The notes under the pieces are model-generated. The model made no database searches, was not told the DNA's origin, and saw nothing but the letters and a program-made list of their open reading frames with translations. A stretch of DNA of 64,000 bases from Catonella massiliensis (GTDB lineage Bacteria > Bacillota > Clostridia > Lachnospirales > Lachnospiraceae). A program made the translations under genes and the position numbers. Location: positions 2,480,001 through 2,544,000 of the forward strand of contig NZ_JAEPRJ010000001.1 of the NCBI RefSeq assembly GCF_016651435.1, written 5' to 3'. Below are positions 15,637 through 25,253 of this stretch, one piece after another. Numbering within the stretch: the stretch's first letter is position 1; every line of letters begins with the position of its first letter.

Positions 15637-17520
15637 ATGGTCAAATCAAAAGTCAAAAGAATTCCAAAAGAACTACAGCTTTTTAAGCAGGGCGAGAATT
15701 ACTTTGCCTATGAATATTTTGGTGCCCACAAAACTACCAAGAGAAAAAAAGATGGGGTAGTTTTTAGGGTATGGGCTCCAAATGCCAGAAATGTATCAGT
15801 AGTCGGTGATTTTAACGGCTGGAACGAATCCGCTTCCCCTTGTGAGCATATTGCTGAGGGAGTATGGGAAGCCTTTATCCCTGATGTGCCTGAATACAGC
15901 GCATACAAATACGCAATCACCCATCAGGACTATTCAACACATTACAAAGCAGACCCTTATGCATTCCACAGTGAAACTGACGGCAAAACTGCTTCCAAGG
16001 TATATTTTATGGATGACTGTTTTAAGTGGTCTGATGCTGTGTGGCTTAAAAAAAGAGCAGATATATTTAAGCCTGCTCCTATGAATATATACGAGGTCCA
16101 CGTAGGCTCCTGGAAGGTGCACGAAGACGGCAATCCTCTTAATTACCGTGATTTGGCGGATGAACTTATCCCTTATGTAAAAGATATGGGATATACACAT
16201 CTTGAGCTTATGCCTATCACAGAATATCCTTTCCCTGCCTCCTGGGGATATCAGGTAACTGGATATTTTTCAGTGACCTCCAGATACGGCGTTCCTGCTG
16301 ACTTTATGTACTTTGTAAATAAGGCACATAAAGCAGGACTTGGAGTCCTTATCGACTGGGTGCCTGCACATTTTCCAAAAGACGATTTTGCCCTTGCAAG
16401 ATTTGACGGCACTCCACTTTACGAAGACCCTAATCCATTAAGGGGTGAGCACAAAGCCTGGGGCACACTTATATTTGATTTTGGCAAGGCTGAGGTACAG
16501 TCCTTCCTCGTATCAAGCGCAATGATGTTTGCTAAGATGTACCACATAGACGGAATACGTGTAGACGCTGTAGCTGCTATGCTCTACCTGGATTATGACA
16601 GACCTGACGGACAGTGGTGCCCTAACGAAAACGGAGGACACGAGAATATTCAGGCCATAGCATTTTTACAGAAATTAAACCACGCTATTGCTACAAAGAG
16701 CGAAGGCACTATCATGATAGCAGAGGAATCTACTGCCTGGCCTCTTGTTACCCGTCCTACAGAAAGCGGAGGTCTTGGCTTCCACTACAAGTGGAATATG
16801 GGCTGGATGAATGACAGTCTCTCATACATTAAAACAGACCCTTATTTCAGAAAATATGAGCACCAGAAGCTGACCTTCCCTATGATATATGCTTATTCCG
16901 AGAATTATATACTTCCTATTTCACATGATGAGGTGGTATACGGAAAGGGTTCCCTGCTAAACAAGATGCCGGGGGACTATAACCAGAAGTTTGCAGGCCT
17001 AAGGGGATTCCTTATGTATATGCTTAGTCATCCGGGAAAGAAGCTTACCTTTATGGGCTGCGAGCTTGGTGAGTTTGATGAATGGAACTTTACTAAAGAG
17101 CTCGACTGGAATCTCTTAGACTTTGAATCCCACCGCAAGCTTCACGACTTTGTAAGGGATGCGAATCATTTCTACCTCGAACACAAAGCTCTATGGGAAA
17201 TCGAAGATGACTGGTCAGGCTTTGAGTGGATTAATCCTGATGATGCAGACCACAATATCATTTCCTACAAGAGAAGGGCTAAATCAGGCAGAGAAATCAT
17301 ATTTGTAATCAACTTCTCTCCTGTAACCAGAGAGAACTACTATATCGGTGTCGATAAGAAAAAGCCTTATAAAGAGGTCTTTAATACAGATGATGCTAAA
17401 TACGGCGGAAGCGGTATCTTAAATGAAGGTAAGCTGACTGCCAAAAAGGGCGAGGTAAATGGAAAAGAGAATTATATTTCCATTACCGTTCCACCTTTAG
17501 CTGCGGTTGTAATCGTATAA
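15637..17520 (+). CDS. glgB: 1,4-alpha-glucan branching enzyme
   Basis: 627 residues. It makes alpha-1,6 branches in glycogen by cutting and re-attaching alpha-1,4 chains. An N-terminal CBM48 domain (about 30-120; VWAPNARNVSVVGDFNGW) is followed by a GH13 barrel. Catalytic residues by this start: nucleophile Asp310 (DGIRVDAV), acid/base Glu363 (MIAEESTAW) and the transition-state His-Asp at 430-431 (ISHDEVV). The start is ATG 15637, seven bases after AAGGAAGG; the GTG at 15601 in the same frame has no site. First gene of the glycogen operon, 21 bases before glgC. Confidence 0.96.
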   Translation: MVKSKVKRIPKELQLFKQGENYFAYEYFGAHKTTKRKKDGVVFRVWAPNARNVSVVGDFNGWNESASPCEHIAEGVWEAFIPDVPEYSAYKYAITHQDYSTHYKADPYAFHSETDGKTASKVYFMDDCFKWSDAVWLKKRADIFKPAPMNIYEVHVGSWKVHEDGNPLNYRDLADELIPYVKDMGYTHLELMPITEYPFPASWGYQVTGYFSVTSRYGVPADFMYFVNKAHKAGLGVLIDWVPAHFPKDDFALARFDGTPLYEDPNPLRGEHKAWGTLIFDFGKAEVQSFLVSSAMMFAKMYHIDGIRVDAVAAMLYLDYDRPDGQWCPNENGGHENIQAIAFLQKLNHAIATKSEGTIMIAEESTAWPLVTRPTESGGLGFHYKWNMGWMNDSLSYIKTDPYFRKYEHQKLTFPMIYAYSENYILPISHDEVVYGKGSLLNKMPGDYNQKFAGLRGFLMYMLSHPGKKLTFMGCELGEFDEWNFTKELDWNLLDFESHRKLHDFVRDANHFYLEHKALWEIEDDWSGFEWINPDDADHNIISYKRRAKSGREIIFVINFSPVTRENYYIGVDKKKPYKEVFNTDDAKYGGSGILNEGKLTAKKGEVNGKENYISITVPPLAAVVIV

Positions 17521-17541
17521 TAATAAATAGGAGGTTTTTCT

Positions 17542-18729
17542 ATGTTAAGAAAAAAAGAGTGCCTTGCTATGCTGCTTGCAGGCGGTCAGGGAAGCAGGCT
17601 TTATACTCTTACCAAAAAAGTTGCCAAGCCGGCGGTGTATTTTGGAAGTAAGTATAGGATTATAGACTTCCCACTATCAAATTGTATCAATTCGGACATC
17701 GACACAGTCGGTGTACTTACACAGTATCAGCCTTTGGAATTAAATGACTATATAGGAAACGGTTCTCCATGGGATCTTGACCGCAACTACGGCGGCGTAC
17801 ACATCCTTCCACCATACCAGAAGAGCAGGGGAGCTGACTGGTATAAGGGAACTGCAAATGCTATATATCAGAATATAAACTTCATAGAGAGATATGACCC
17901 TGAATACGTTATCATCCTTTCAGGTGACCATATCTACAAGATGGACTACAACAAGATGCTTGAGTTCCACAAAGCAAAAGGTGCAGACGTAACCATTGCC
18001 GTACTTGAGGTAACTCTTGAAGAGGCTAAGCGTTTTGGTATTCTTTCCACAGATGACAATGACAAGATAGTGGAATTTGCAGAGAAGCCTGCTAAACCAA
18101 AGAGTACCAAGGCTTCCATGGGTATATATATATTTAACAAGGACATCCTTGTGAATTATCTTAAGGCCGATGAAGAGGATCCTAAGTCCTCAAACGACTT
18201 CGGTAAGAATATCATTCCTACTATGATTGAAGATGGGCGTGGGCTCTATGCTTATCCATTTAAGGGCTACTGGAAGGATGTAGGTACTATCCGCTCCCTC
18301 TGGGAGGCAAATATGGACCTCCTCGGTGAAGCACCTGAGCTTGACCTCTCTGATCCGGACTGGAAGATATCTTACCGCCACAACCCTCTCAATCCTCAGT
18401 ACATCGGTAATGATGCTAAGATATCTGACTCCATCATAGCTGAGGGTTGCGATATAGAAGGTACTGTAATTAACTCCGTTCTTTTCTCAGGTATCAAGGT
18501 AGGAAAGGGCACTGTAATTAGAAACAGCGTGATTATGCCAAATGTGGTTATCGGAGAAAATGCGGAGATTAACCACAGCATACTTGATGCAGACTGCAAT
18601 ATCTGTGATAACGCAGTTATAGGTGAAAATGACCCTGATAAGGATATTACCGTAGTAGGTGCGGACATAACGATTGGCGAAGGAAAACAGGTTGAAGCCG
18701 GAGTTATGGTTGAGGAAGATATTAAATAA
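17542..18729 (+). CDS. glgC: Glucose-1-phosphate adenylyltransferase, catalytic subunit
   Basis: 395 residues. It makes ADP-glucose from glucose-1-phosphate and ATP, the committed step of glycogen synthesis. The nucleotide-binding signature GGQGSRL is at 14-20, followed by [33 protein letters not shown] and [12 protein letters not shown] are the substrate and metal regions, and EFAEKP and GYWKDVGTI are conserved. The C-terminal left-handed beta helix (about 285-395) shows hexapeptide repeats. Translation starts at ATG after AGGAGG. The partner GlgD follows 21 bases downstream; in Firmicutes the two form a heterotetramer with higher activity than GlgC alone. Confidence 0.97.
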   Translation: MLRKKECLAMLLAGGQGSRLYTLTKKVAKPAVYFGSKYRIIDFPLSNCINSDIDTVGVLTQYQPLELNDYIGNGSPWDLDRNYGGVHILPPYQKSRGADWYKGTANAIYQNINFIERYDPEYVIILSGDHIYKMDYNKMLEFHKAKGADVTIAVLEVTLEEAKRFGILSTDDNDKIVEFAEKPAKPKSTKASMGIYIFNKDILVNYLKADEEDPKSSNDFGKNIIPTMIEDGRGLYAYPFKGYWKDVGTIRSLWEANMDLLGEAPELDLSDPDWKISYRHNPLNPQYIGNDAKISDSIIAEGCDIEGTVINSVLFSGIKVGKGTVIRNSVIMPNVVIGENAEINHSILDADCNICDNAVIGENDPDKDITVVGADITIGEGKQVEAGVMVEEDIK

Positions 18730-18750
18730 AAGATAAGAAATGAGGTTAAT

Positions 18751-19869
18751 ATGGCAACAGCGGGTTTAGTTTTTTCAAATATTCATGATAAAAATGTTTC
18801 ACAACTGACCAGTGGCCGTACAATGGCTTCTGTTCCGTTTGGTGGAAGATACAGACTGATTGACTTTGTACTTTCCAATATGGTAAATGCCGGCATAACC
18901 AAGGTAGGCGTTATCACCAAGTCTAACTACCAGAGTCTTATGAAACACGTGGGCTCAGGTAAGGACTGGGATCTTGCAAGAAAGAATGAAGGTGTCATCA
19001 TCCTTTCTCCTTTTGGTGAGGCAAGCAGTGGACCGCTTTATACCAACAGGCTTGAGGCTCTTCAGAATTCAGTTACCTTCATAGAGCATTGTGATGAGGA
19101 CTACTTTATAATGTCGGACTGTGACATAGTGTGTAACCTTCCTTTTGACAAGATTCTTGAATTCCACAAGAGTTCAGGTGCGGATATAACCGGCGTATAT
19201 GCAGAGAACAAGTCAACAAGGAATATAGAGCGTCCTAGCAGCATATTTGAAATAGATGCAGAGGGAAGAATCACCGACCTTAAGGTTCAGAAATCCATAA
19301 GCGGCAAGAAGAATTTCTCCCTCAATGTATGGGTATTTAACAGTCAGCTGCTTAAGGACCTTGTGCGTGACTCTATTATTTACGGTACAGTAAGCCTTTC
19401 AAGGGATATAATTGCACCTCGTCTTGAGAAATTTAAGGTAATGGGCTATGAATATACAGGACATCTTACCTGTATAGATACACTTGCCGGTTACTTTGAG
19501 GCTAATATGGCTCTTCTTGACAGGGACGCCCGTCAGCAGCTCTTCCACAGTGCAAGCTACCCTGTGTATACCAAGGTTAAGGACTCCGCTCCTACCAAGT
19601 ACGGTCCAAATGCGAGAGTTAAGAATTCCATCATAGCAGACGGCTGCCGTATAGATGGTATAGTTGAGAATTCCATACTTTTTAGAGATGTAAGTGTAGC
19701 TCAGGGTGCAGTTATCCGCAACAGTATAGTTATGCAGGACTGTGTTCTCGAAAGAAACTCAGCCATCGACTACCTTGTTATGGACAAGCGTGTAGTGGTT
19801 CGTGGCGGAAGATACTTAAGCGGCTGCGAGGGACATCCGTTCTTTATTGATAAGAACTCCGTACTCTAA
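18751..19869 (+). CDS. glgD: Glucose-1-phosphate adenylyltransferase, non-catalytic subunit GlgD
   Basis: 372 residues, similar in plan to GlgC (FGGRYRLIDFVLSNMVNAGI, then a beta-helix with NSIIADGC and NSILFRDV repeats) but without the GGxGxRL nucleotide signature at its N-terminus, where GLVFSNIHDKNVSQLTSGR stands instead. It also lacks the catalytic GDH motif (MSDCDIVCN replaces it). This is the known pattern of GlgD, which raises the activity of GlgC in the mixed enzyme. Start ATG at 18751 follows GAGG. It is cotranscribed with glgC. A hairpin lies between it and glgA. Confidence 0.95.
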   Translation: MATAGLVFSNIHDKNVSQLTSGRTMASVPFGGRYRLIDFVLSNMVNAGITKVGVITKSNYQSLMKHVGSGKDWDLARKNEGVIILSPFGEASSGPLYTNRLEALQNSVTFIEHCDEDYFIMSDCDIVCNLPFDKILEFHKSSGADITGVYAENKSTRNIERPSSIFEIDAEGRITDLKVQKSISGKKNFSLNVWVFNSQLLKDLVRDSIIYGTVSLSRDIIAPRLEKFKVMGYEYTGHLTCIDTLAGYFEANMALLDRDARQQLFHSASYPVYTKVKDSAPTKYGPNARVKNSIIADGCRIDGIVENSILFRDVSVAQGAVIRNSIVMQDCVLERNSAIDYLVMDKRVVVRGGRYLSGCEGHPFFIDKNSVL

Positions 19870-19878
19870 ATAACTTAA

Positions 19879-19907
19879 AGAGTCCGATAGTTTTTCTCTC
19901 GGGCTCT
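19879..19907 (+). promoter_or_regulatory. Hairpin between glgD and glgA
   Basis: 9-bp stem AGAGTCCGA/TCGGGCTCT (one G-T pair) with an 11-base loop, in the 64-base gap. No T-run follows, so it is more likely an mRNA stability or partial attenuation element than a full terminator. Confidence 0.45.
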
Positions 19908-19933
19908 GTAACCATATATAAAGGGAGGTCAAT

Positions 19934-21982
19934 ATGGCTGGAAAGAAGCTTAAGAATAAAGAAGCAGACAAGAAGGCTGCTGAGGCTGCCGTAAAGGAAG
20001 CGGTTAAGGAGAAATCCGAGGTAATGGTATTGCCTGAGAAAAAGGCAGAACTAAAGGTGGTGGAGACAAAGGCTCCGGTAAAGGATGCCAAGCCTGTGGC
20101 AGAAGTTAATGCTTCCGATGTAAAAGAGAGCAAGGCTTTGGAAGATGTTAAGCCTGTAAAGAGAGGACGCAAAAAAGCTGAGGAAACCGATAAGCCTGTA
20201 AGGAGAGGCCGCAACAAGGCTGAGGAGACCGCTAAGCCTGCTAAGAGAGGCCGTAAAAAGGCTGAAGATAAAGAAACAGAGGAACCAAAGAAAGCTGATA
20301 AAAAGACTGCTAAAAAAGAAGCCAAAGACACGGAAGTTAAGGCAGAGAAAAAGACCAGAAAAACTGCTAAGACTGCTTCTAAAACAGAGGTAAAAGAGCC
20401 TGCTAAAAGAGGCCGTAAAAAGGCTGAAGCAAAAGAGCCTGCTAAGAGAGGCCGTAAGAAAGCTGAGGTAAAAGAAACAAAGGATAACGTGGAACAGGTG
20501 GCTGCTATGATTAATAAAGAAATCACCAAAGAAGTTAAAAAGTCAAAGAAGGCTGCTCCTGAAAAGAAGAAGATACTTTTTGTGGGCTCTGAGGTTCTTC
20601 CATTTGCTGCCACAGGCGGCCTCGGAGAAGTTCTTGGAAGTCTTCCAAAGGCACTTGCTGCAAGAGGCGACTATGACGTAAGAGTTATGATGCCTTATTA
20701 CAGTGATATCGGTGAACAGTATAGGAACTCTGCTAAGTATCTCTGCAACTACAATGTAGGCCTTTCCTGGAGAAATCTCTACTGCGGGCTTTTTGAGTTG
20801 AAGCAGGATAACGTGACCTACTACTTCATCGACAACGAATACTACTTCCACCGTGACGGACTTTATGGCTTCTACGATGATGGTGAGAGATACGCCTTCT
20901 TCTGTAAGGCTGTAATGGACAGCTTCTACTTCATAGACTTTATGCCTGACATCATTCATGCAAATGACTGGCAGACTGCCCTCATACCTATATACAACAA
21001 CAGTAAATACCACTATGACATTAAGCTGATATTTACCATACACAATATCGAATATCAGGGACAGTATGACTTAAAGATACTTCCTACCGTATTTGACCTT
21101 CCACCTGAAGCAGGTGCTTATGTAGAGTATGAAGGCTGTATAAACCTTGTAAAGGGTGCGATTGAGACAAGTGACTGTGTGACAACAGTCAGCGAGTCCT
21201 ATGCTAAGGAGCTTGAAGACCCTGCCTTTGCACACGGACTTCAGGATATGATAAAGAAAAATAACTGGAAGACCAGAGGAATACTTAACGGTATAGATGC
21301 AGAGGGCTATGATCCTGCTACAGATACAGCTATTGCCCACAACTTTACTTCTACTGATTTCTCCGGTAAGGTTCAGGACAAGCTTGAACTTCAGAGGCTT
21401 GCAGGGCTTAGGGAAGATGCAGGAGTGCCTGTAATAGCCATCATATCAAGGCTTGTTGCACATAAGGGACTTGACCTCATTACCAAGGCTATGGAAAATA
21501 TCGTAAGAAACTGCGAGGTGCAGCTTGTTGTGCTCGGTAAGGGCGACAGAAAGTATGAGGACTACTTCATCTGGCTGCAGAATCAGTATAACGGCAAGGT
21601 ATCAGCAATGATTACATACAACAAAGACCTTTCAAGAAAAGTATATGCCGGTGCTGATATGTTCCTTATGCCTAGCAAGGCTGAGCCTTGTGGCCTGTCA
21701 CAGATGATAGCCTGCCGCTACGGTACAGTGCCTATCGTAAGGGAAACCGGCGGTCTTAGGGATTCGATAGTTGACTGCAGCTACGGTGAAGGCAACGGCT
21801 TCACATTTGCTGACTACAATCCTGATGACATGGCAAATGCTATCTACCGTGCAATCGACCTCTACTACAACAATCCTGAGGGCTGGGACAAGCTTCGTAA
21901 GTACATTTCTACCATTGACTTTAGCTGGGCTAAGTCTGCTGATAAGTATGATGAGATGTATAGCTGGCTTTTAGGAAGATAA
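19934..21982 (+). CDS. glgA: Glycogen synthase with long basic repeat N-terminus
   Basis: 682 residues. The GT5 starch/glycogen synthase domain starts near residue 212 (KKILFVGSEVLPFAATGGLG, the ADP-glucose-binding region) and runs to the end (IIHANDWQTALIP, SRLVAHKGLDLI, PSKAEPCGLSQM with the conserved Glu). This part has the usual length of about 475 residues and transfers glucose from ADP-glucose to glycogen. Before it stands an unusual extension of about 210 residues, almost only Lys, Ala, Glu, Thr and Arg. It holds five copies of [KE]P[AV][KR]RGR[KN]KAE at about 73-83, 87-97, 101-111, 155-165 and 168-178. RGRK blocks recall AT-hook or histone-H1-like tails. ATG follows GGGAGG. Last gene of the glgBCDA operon. 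Confidence 0.95.
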   Translation: MAGKKLKNKEADKKAAEAAVKEAVKEKSEVMVLPEKKAELKVVETKAPVKDAKPVAEVNASDVKESKALEDVKPVKRGRKKAEETDKPVRRGRNKAEETAKPAKRGRKKAEDKETEEPKKADKKTAKKEAKDTEVKAEKKTRKTAKTASKTEVKEPAKRGRKKAEAKEPAKRGRKKAEVKETKDNVEQVAAMINKEITKEVKKSKKAAPEKKKILFVGSEVLPFAATGGLGEVLGSLPKALAARGDYDVRVMMPYYSDIGEQYRNSAKYLCNYNVGLSWRNLYCGLFELKQDNVTYYFIDNEYYFHRDGLYGFYDDGERYAFFCKAVMDSFYFIDFMPDIIHANDWQTALIPIYNNSKYHYDIKLIFTIHNIEYQGQYDLKILPTVFDLPPEAGAYVEYEGCINLVKGAIETSDCVTTVSESYAKELEDPAFAHGLQDMIKKNNWKTRGILNGIDAEGYDPATDTAIAHNFTSTDFSGKVQDKLELQRLAGLREDAGVPVIAIISRLVAHKGLDLITKAMENIVRNCEVQLVVLGKGDRKYEDYFIWLQNQYNGKVSAMITYNKDLSRKVYAGADMFLMPSKAEPCGLSQMIACRYGTVPIVRETGGLRDSIVDCSYGEGNGFTFADYNPDDMANAIYRAIDLYYNNPEGWDKLRKYISTIDFSWAKSADKYDEMYSWLLGR

Positions 21983-22076
21983 GAAGCTAATGCCGGTGAG
22001 CGGATATCCTTTTAGCGATTTATGGAAATATCCGATCAATTAAAATTTGATGTATAAAGGCTTAGGCCTTCCTTTC

Positions 22077-22121
22077 AAAACACCTTATTCATATAGTGTA
22101 AGCTGTATGATGAGGTGTTTT
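22077..22121 (+). terminator. Probable terminator of the glgBCDA operon
   Basis: 11-bp stem AAAACACCTTA/TGAGGTGTTTT (one G-T pair) with a 23-base loop, the right arm ending in TTTT. It lies 95 bases after the glgA stop. Confidence 0.5.
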
Positions 22122-22176
22122 GCTTGCCATACCACCTCTGATAAGGCTTATATTATCCGTATACACTGCATGATAC

Positions 22177-22242
22177 AAGTGTCAAAAGATAACAAATTCT
22201 CTTACAAACAAGCCCAATCGAATTATTATGCTTTTGACACTT
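22177..22242. repeat. 12-bp perfect inverted repeat between glgA and glgP
   Basis: AAGTGTCAAAAG (22177-22188) and CTTTTGACACTT (22231-22242), separated by 42 bases, about 50 bases upstream of the glgP promoter. No T-run follows on either side. It could be a large hairpin or a pair of half-sites for a dimeric regulator. Confidence 0.6.
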
Positions 22243-22290
22243 ATACCAATATATTAAAGACAGGTAAAAGTGACGATTTTTCATAAAAAC

Positions 22291-22319
22291 TTGCTTTTAT
22301 CCCAAATCTATGTGATAAT
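22291..22319 (+). promoter_or_regulatory. Promoter of glgP
   Basis: TTGCTT (22291-22296), 17-base spacer, GATAAT (22314-22319), with an upstream TG that makes an extended -10 (TGTGATAAT). The transcription start would be near 22326, about 54 bases before the GTG start of glgP. Confidence 0.6.
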
Positions 22320-22379
22320 TAAGGTTAGCGTATTATGAATTAATATACATAGGGATAGTCCCTAAGAAATGAGGTCACT

Positions 22380-24875
22380 GTGTCTAATAAAACCAATAAA
22401 AAACGTACTACTAAAAAAGAAGTTGCTACTCCTGTGACAAAAGCCAAGGCAGCTTCCTCTGCAAATGCCATAAAAGTGGAAGAGGCGATTGTAGATAAGT
22501 TATCCAGACATTTTGGAGCTTCATTTGATGAGGCTACAAAGGATCAGGTGTATAAGGCAACCGCAATTACTGTTAAGGATATCTTACTTGCCAAAAAGCG
22601 TGAATTTAAGCAGGCTAACAACAAGTCCGGCGGTAAGAGGGTATATTATCTCTGTATGGAGTTTCTTGTTGGGCGTTCACTTAAGAACAATCTCTACAAC
22701 TTAGGTCTGACTGATGTATACAAGAAGATACTTGCAAAGCACGGCTACGACTTAGAGGAGCTTTATGAGATGGAGCCTGATGCGGGACTTGGCAACGGTG
22801 GTCTTGGAAGGCTTGCTGCCTGCTTTATGGACTCTCTTGCTTCTCTTAACTACCCTGCCACCGGATTCTCCATTCTTTACGAGTATGGACTCTTCCGTCA
22901 GAAGATAGTTGAAGGCTGGCAGATAGAGCTTCCTGATGTATGGCTTCCGGGCGGTGAAGTATGGCTCTCGCCTCGTACAGACAAGACTTTCGTAGTAAAG
23001 TTCGGCGGACGGATCAATGAAACCTGGACGGATGAGGGACTTGTTACCGAGCAGGTGGACTGTGAAGAGGTTGAAGCCGTTCCTTATGATATGATGATAT
23101 CAGGAGCTGACAGCAAGGGCGTAAGTGTGCTTAGAGTATGGCGCAGCCGTGATATAGATACCTTTGATATGAATTCCTTCTCAAGGGGTGATTATGCCAG
23201 GGCTACCCTCGGCAACAACAAGGCTGAGCTTATATCCAAGGTGCTCTACCCTAGAGACAGCCACTATGAGGGCAAGGAGCTTCGTTTGAAGCAGCAGTAT
23301 TTCCTTGTGTCTGCTTCTGCACAGAATATAATTGCGGACCATATGAAATACTATCCAACCCTTGATAATTTTGCGGACAAGGTGGCTATCCATATCAATG
23401 ATACCCATCCTGCCATGATAGTTCCTGAGCTTATGCGTATATTTATGGATGAGCATCACTATTCCTGGGATGATGCTTTTGCCATCATAACCAAGACCCT
23501 TGCTTATACCAATCATACCGTACTTGCAGAGGCTCTTGAGAAATGGCCTGAGGATATGATGATGAGGCTCCTTCCTAGAATATATCAGATTATCCACGAG
23601 CTTAATGAGAGGCATTGCAAGAGAATCTTTGACAAATTCTCGGGTGACTGGAATAAGTGTGCCCATATGGCTCTTATATCAGGCGGCTTGGTTCATATGG
23701 CTAATCTTTCCATCATAGGCTCACATAGTGTAAACGGTGTGTCTGAGCTGCATTCTGAAATACTTAAGAAGTCTGTATTTAAGGATTTTTATGATGACAC
23801 CCCTGAGAAGTTTACCAATGTTACCAACGGCATCGCCCACAGAAGATGGCTCTGCCAGTCAAATCCAAGACTTGCTGCCCTTCTTGATAAGACAATCGGC
23901 GGTTCATATAAGAAGAATGGTCCTGAACTTATAAAGCTGCTTGCATTTAGCAATGACAATGCTATCCTTGACAAGCTTACAGAGATTAAGGCTGCTAATA
24001 AAAAGGATTTTGCCGAGCTTTTATATCACGATTCAGGCATTAAATTAAATCCTGACTCGGTATTTGATGTTCAGGTTAAGCGCTTGCATGAGTATAAGAG
24101 ACAGCTTCTTAATGCACTTCAGATTATCGCCCTTTACCTTGACTTAAAGGACAATCCTAACCTGGATATAGTCCCACAGACCTATCTTTTTGCTGCAAAG
24201 GCTGCTCCGGGCTATGACAGGGCTAAGTCCATCATAAGGCTCATCGTTGACCTTGGAGAAGAGATAGCTAAGGATCCTGTAATCAGCAAGAAACTTCAGG
24301 TGGTTTTCCTTGAGAACTACAGGGTAACTATGGCCGAGCAGATTATGCCTGCCAGTGATATATCTGAGCAGATATCCCTTGCAGGTAAAGAGGCTTCCGG
24401 CACCGGTAATATGAAGCTTATGATAAATGGTGCCATTACCTTGGGTACTCTTGACGGAGCAAATGTGGAGATATCAGAGGCTGTAGGTAAGGATAATATA
24501 TATATCTTCGGCATGACAGACAAAGAGGTGGAGGACAGGTGGCGTGACGGTTACAACCCTTATAAGTACTATGAGGAGAACCACCGTCTTAAGAGAGCCG
24601 TAGATTACCTAAAACAGGGTATCAACGGCAACGACTTCTCTGATATCCACCGCTACCTCCTGGTAGGAGACCACGGAATTGCAGACCCATACATGTGTCT
24701 GGCTGATTTTGGTGACTACTGCAGGGCAAGGTATGAAATGTTGAACGACTATAAGAATCAGAGAGAATGGGCTAAGAAATCCCTTGTAAATATCGCCTCT
24801 GCGGGTAGATTTGCAGCTGATACAGCTATTAAGAAATATGCTGATGAAATCTGGGGAATCAAGCCTATAAAGTAG
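22380..24875 (+). CDS. glgP: Glycogen phosphorylase
   Basis: 831 residues. It releases glucose-1-phosphate from glycogen, the reverse branch of the operon before it. The pyridoxal-phosphate lysine is Lys679 in EASGTGNMKLMINGAITLGT. Other hallmarks are MEPDAGLGNGGLGRLAACFM, HINDTHPAMIVPELMRI, VTNGIAHRRW and VQVKRLHEYKRQ. The start is GTG at 22380, six bases after GAGG. An N-terminal tail of about 35 residues is Lys/Thr/Ala-rich (NKTNKKRTTKKEVATPVTK), a milder version of the tail on GlgA. It has its own promoter. A small conserved gene follows after six bases. Confidence 0.97.
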   Translation: MSNKTNKKRTTKKEVATPVTKAKAASSANAIKVEEAIVDKLSRHFGASFDEATKDQVYKATAITVKDILLAKKREFKQANNKSGGKRVYYLCMEFLVGRSLKNNLYNLGLTDVYKKILAKHGYDLEELYEMEPDAGLGNGGLGRLAACFMDSLASLNYPATGFSILYEYGLFRQKIVEGWQIELPDVWLPGGEVWLSPRTDKTFVVKFGGRINETWTDEGLVTEQVDCEEVEAVPYDMMISGADSKGVSVLRVWRSRDIDTFDMNSFSRGDYARATLGNNKAELISKVLYPRDSHYEGKELRLKQQYFLVSASAQNIIADHMKYYPTLDNFADKVAIHINDTHPAMIVPELMRIFMDEHHYSWDDAFAIITKTLAYTNHTVLAEALEKWPEDMMMRLLPRIYQIIHELNERHCKRIFDKFSGDWNKCAHMALISGGLVHMANLSIIGSHSVNGVSELHSEILKKSVFKDFYDDTPEKFTNVTNGIAHRRWLCQSNPRLAALLDKTIGGSYKKNGPELIKLLAFSNDNAILDKLTEIKAANKKDFAELLYHDSGIKLNPDSVFDVQVKRLHEYKRQLLNALQIIALYLDLKDNPNLDIVPQTYLFAAKAAPGYDRAKSIIRLIVDLGEEIAKDPVISKKLQVVFLENYRVTMAEQIMPASDISEQISLAGKEASGTGNMKLMINGAITLGTLDGANVEISEAVGKDNIYIFGMTDKEVEDRWRDGYNPYKYYEENHRLKRAVDYLKQGINGNDFSDIHRYLLVGDHGIADPYMCLADFGDYCRARYEMLNDYKNQREWAKKSLVNIASAGRFAADTAIKKYADEIWGIKPIK

Positions 24876-24881
24876 GTAACA

Positions 24882-25151
24882 ATGTTTAGACTTTGGGCAA
24901 AAATAATAGATGCAGGGAAGATAGTTAAAAATATGACAATTGAAAACAGTGATTCTTCCCTGAACAGAACTAAAAAAATCTTTCATGCAATAGATGAGGC
25001 TTGCTATGCCTATGACCTTAGCAAGCCTCTTTGGCTGGACAAAAATATTAGTGAATTTAAGAAAAGCAGCAAAACCAGATTCACAAAGGATAACTTTGTA
25101 GACGAAATTGACTTTGACTACCTTGAGATTGAAGTAATTGAAGAGGACTAA
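24882..25151 (+). CDS. Small conserved protein of unknown function after glgP
   Basis: 89 residues, soluble, with a very acidic end (FVDEIDFDYLEIEVIEED). The pattern MFRLWAKIIDAGKIVKNM, then FHAIDEACYAYDLSKPLWL, then KTRFTKDNFVDEIDFDYLEI matches a short protein that I recall as widespread and unnamed in Clostridia. No catalytic motif is seen. It begins six bases after the glgP stop with a weak ribosome-binding site, so it is probably cotranscribed, and a strong terminator follows. Whether it acts in glycogen metabolism is only suggested by position. Confidence 0.8.
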   Translation: MFRLWAKIIDAGKIVKNMTIENSDSSLNRTKKIFHAIDEACYAYDLSKPLWLDKNISEFKKSSKTRFTKDNFVDEIDFDYLEIEVIEED

Positions 25152-25156
25152 GATAA

Positions 25157-25217
25157 AATAAAGAATCCTTTTTGCGGGATTCACCATATGTGGTGGCGCA
25201 TAAAAGGATTCTTTATT
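25157..25217. terminator. Strong bidirectional terminator between glgP operon and mtnN
   Basis: About 20-bp near-perfect stem (AATAAAGAATCCTTTT left, AAAAGGATTCTTTATT right) capped by GCG/CGC and an inner CACCATATGTGGTG palindrome. T-rich on both strands, it serves the convergent glgP-side and mtnN genes. Confidence 0.85.
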
Positions 25218-25253
25218 ATTTGTTTAATTAGAAGTTTTTGATGACATTTCCTA

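Noticed and set aside
22047..22286. 79-codon frame between glgA and glgP
   Set aside because: No ribosome-binding site, unlikely composition (Cys/His/Tyr-rich), and it runs through a terminator hairpin and an inverted repeat.
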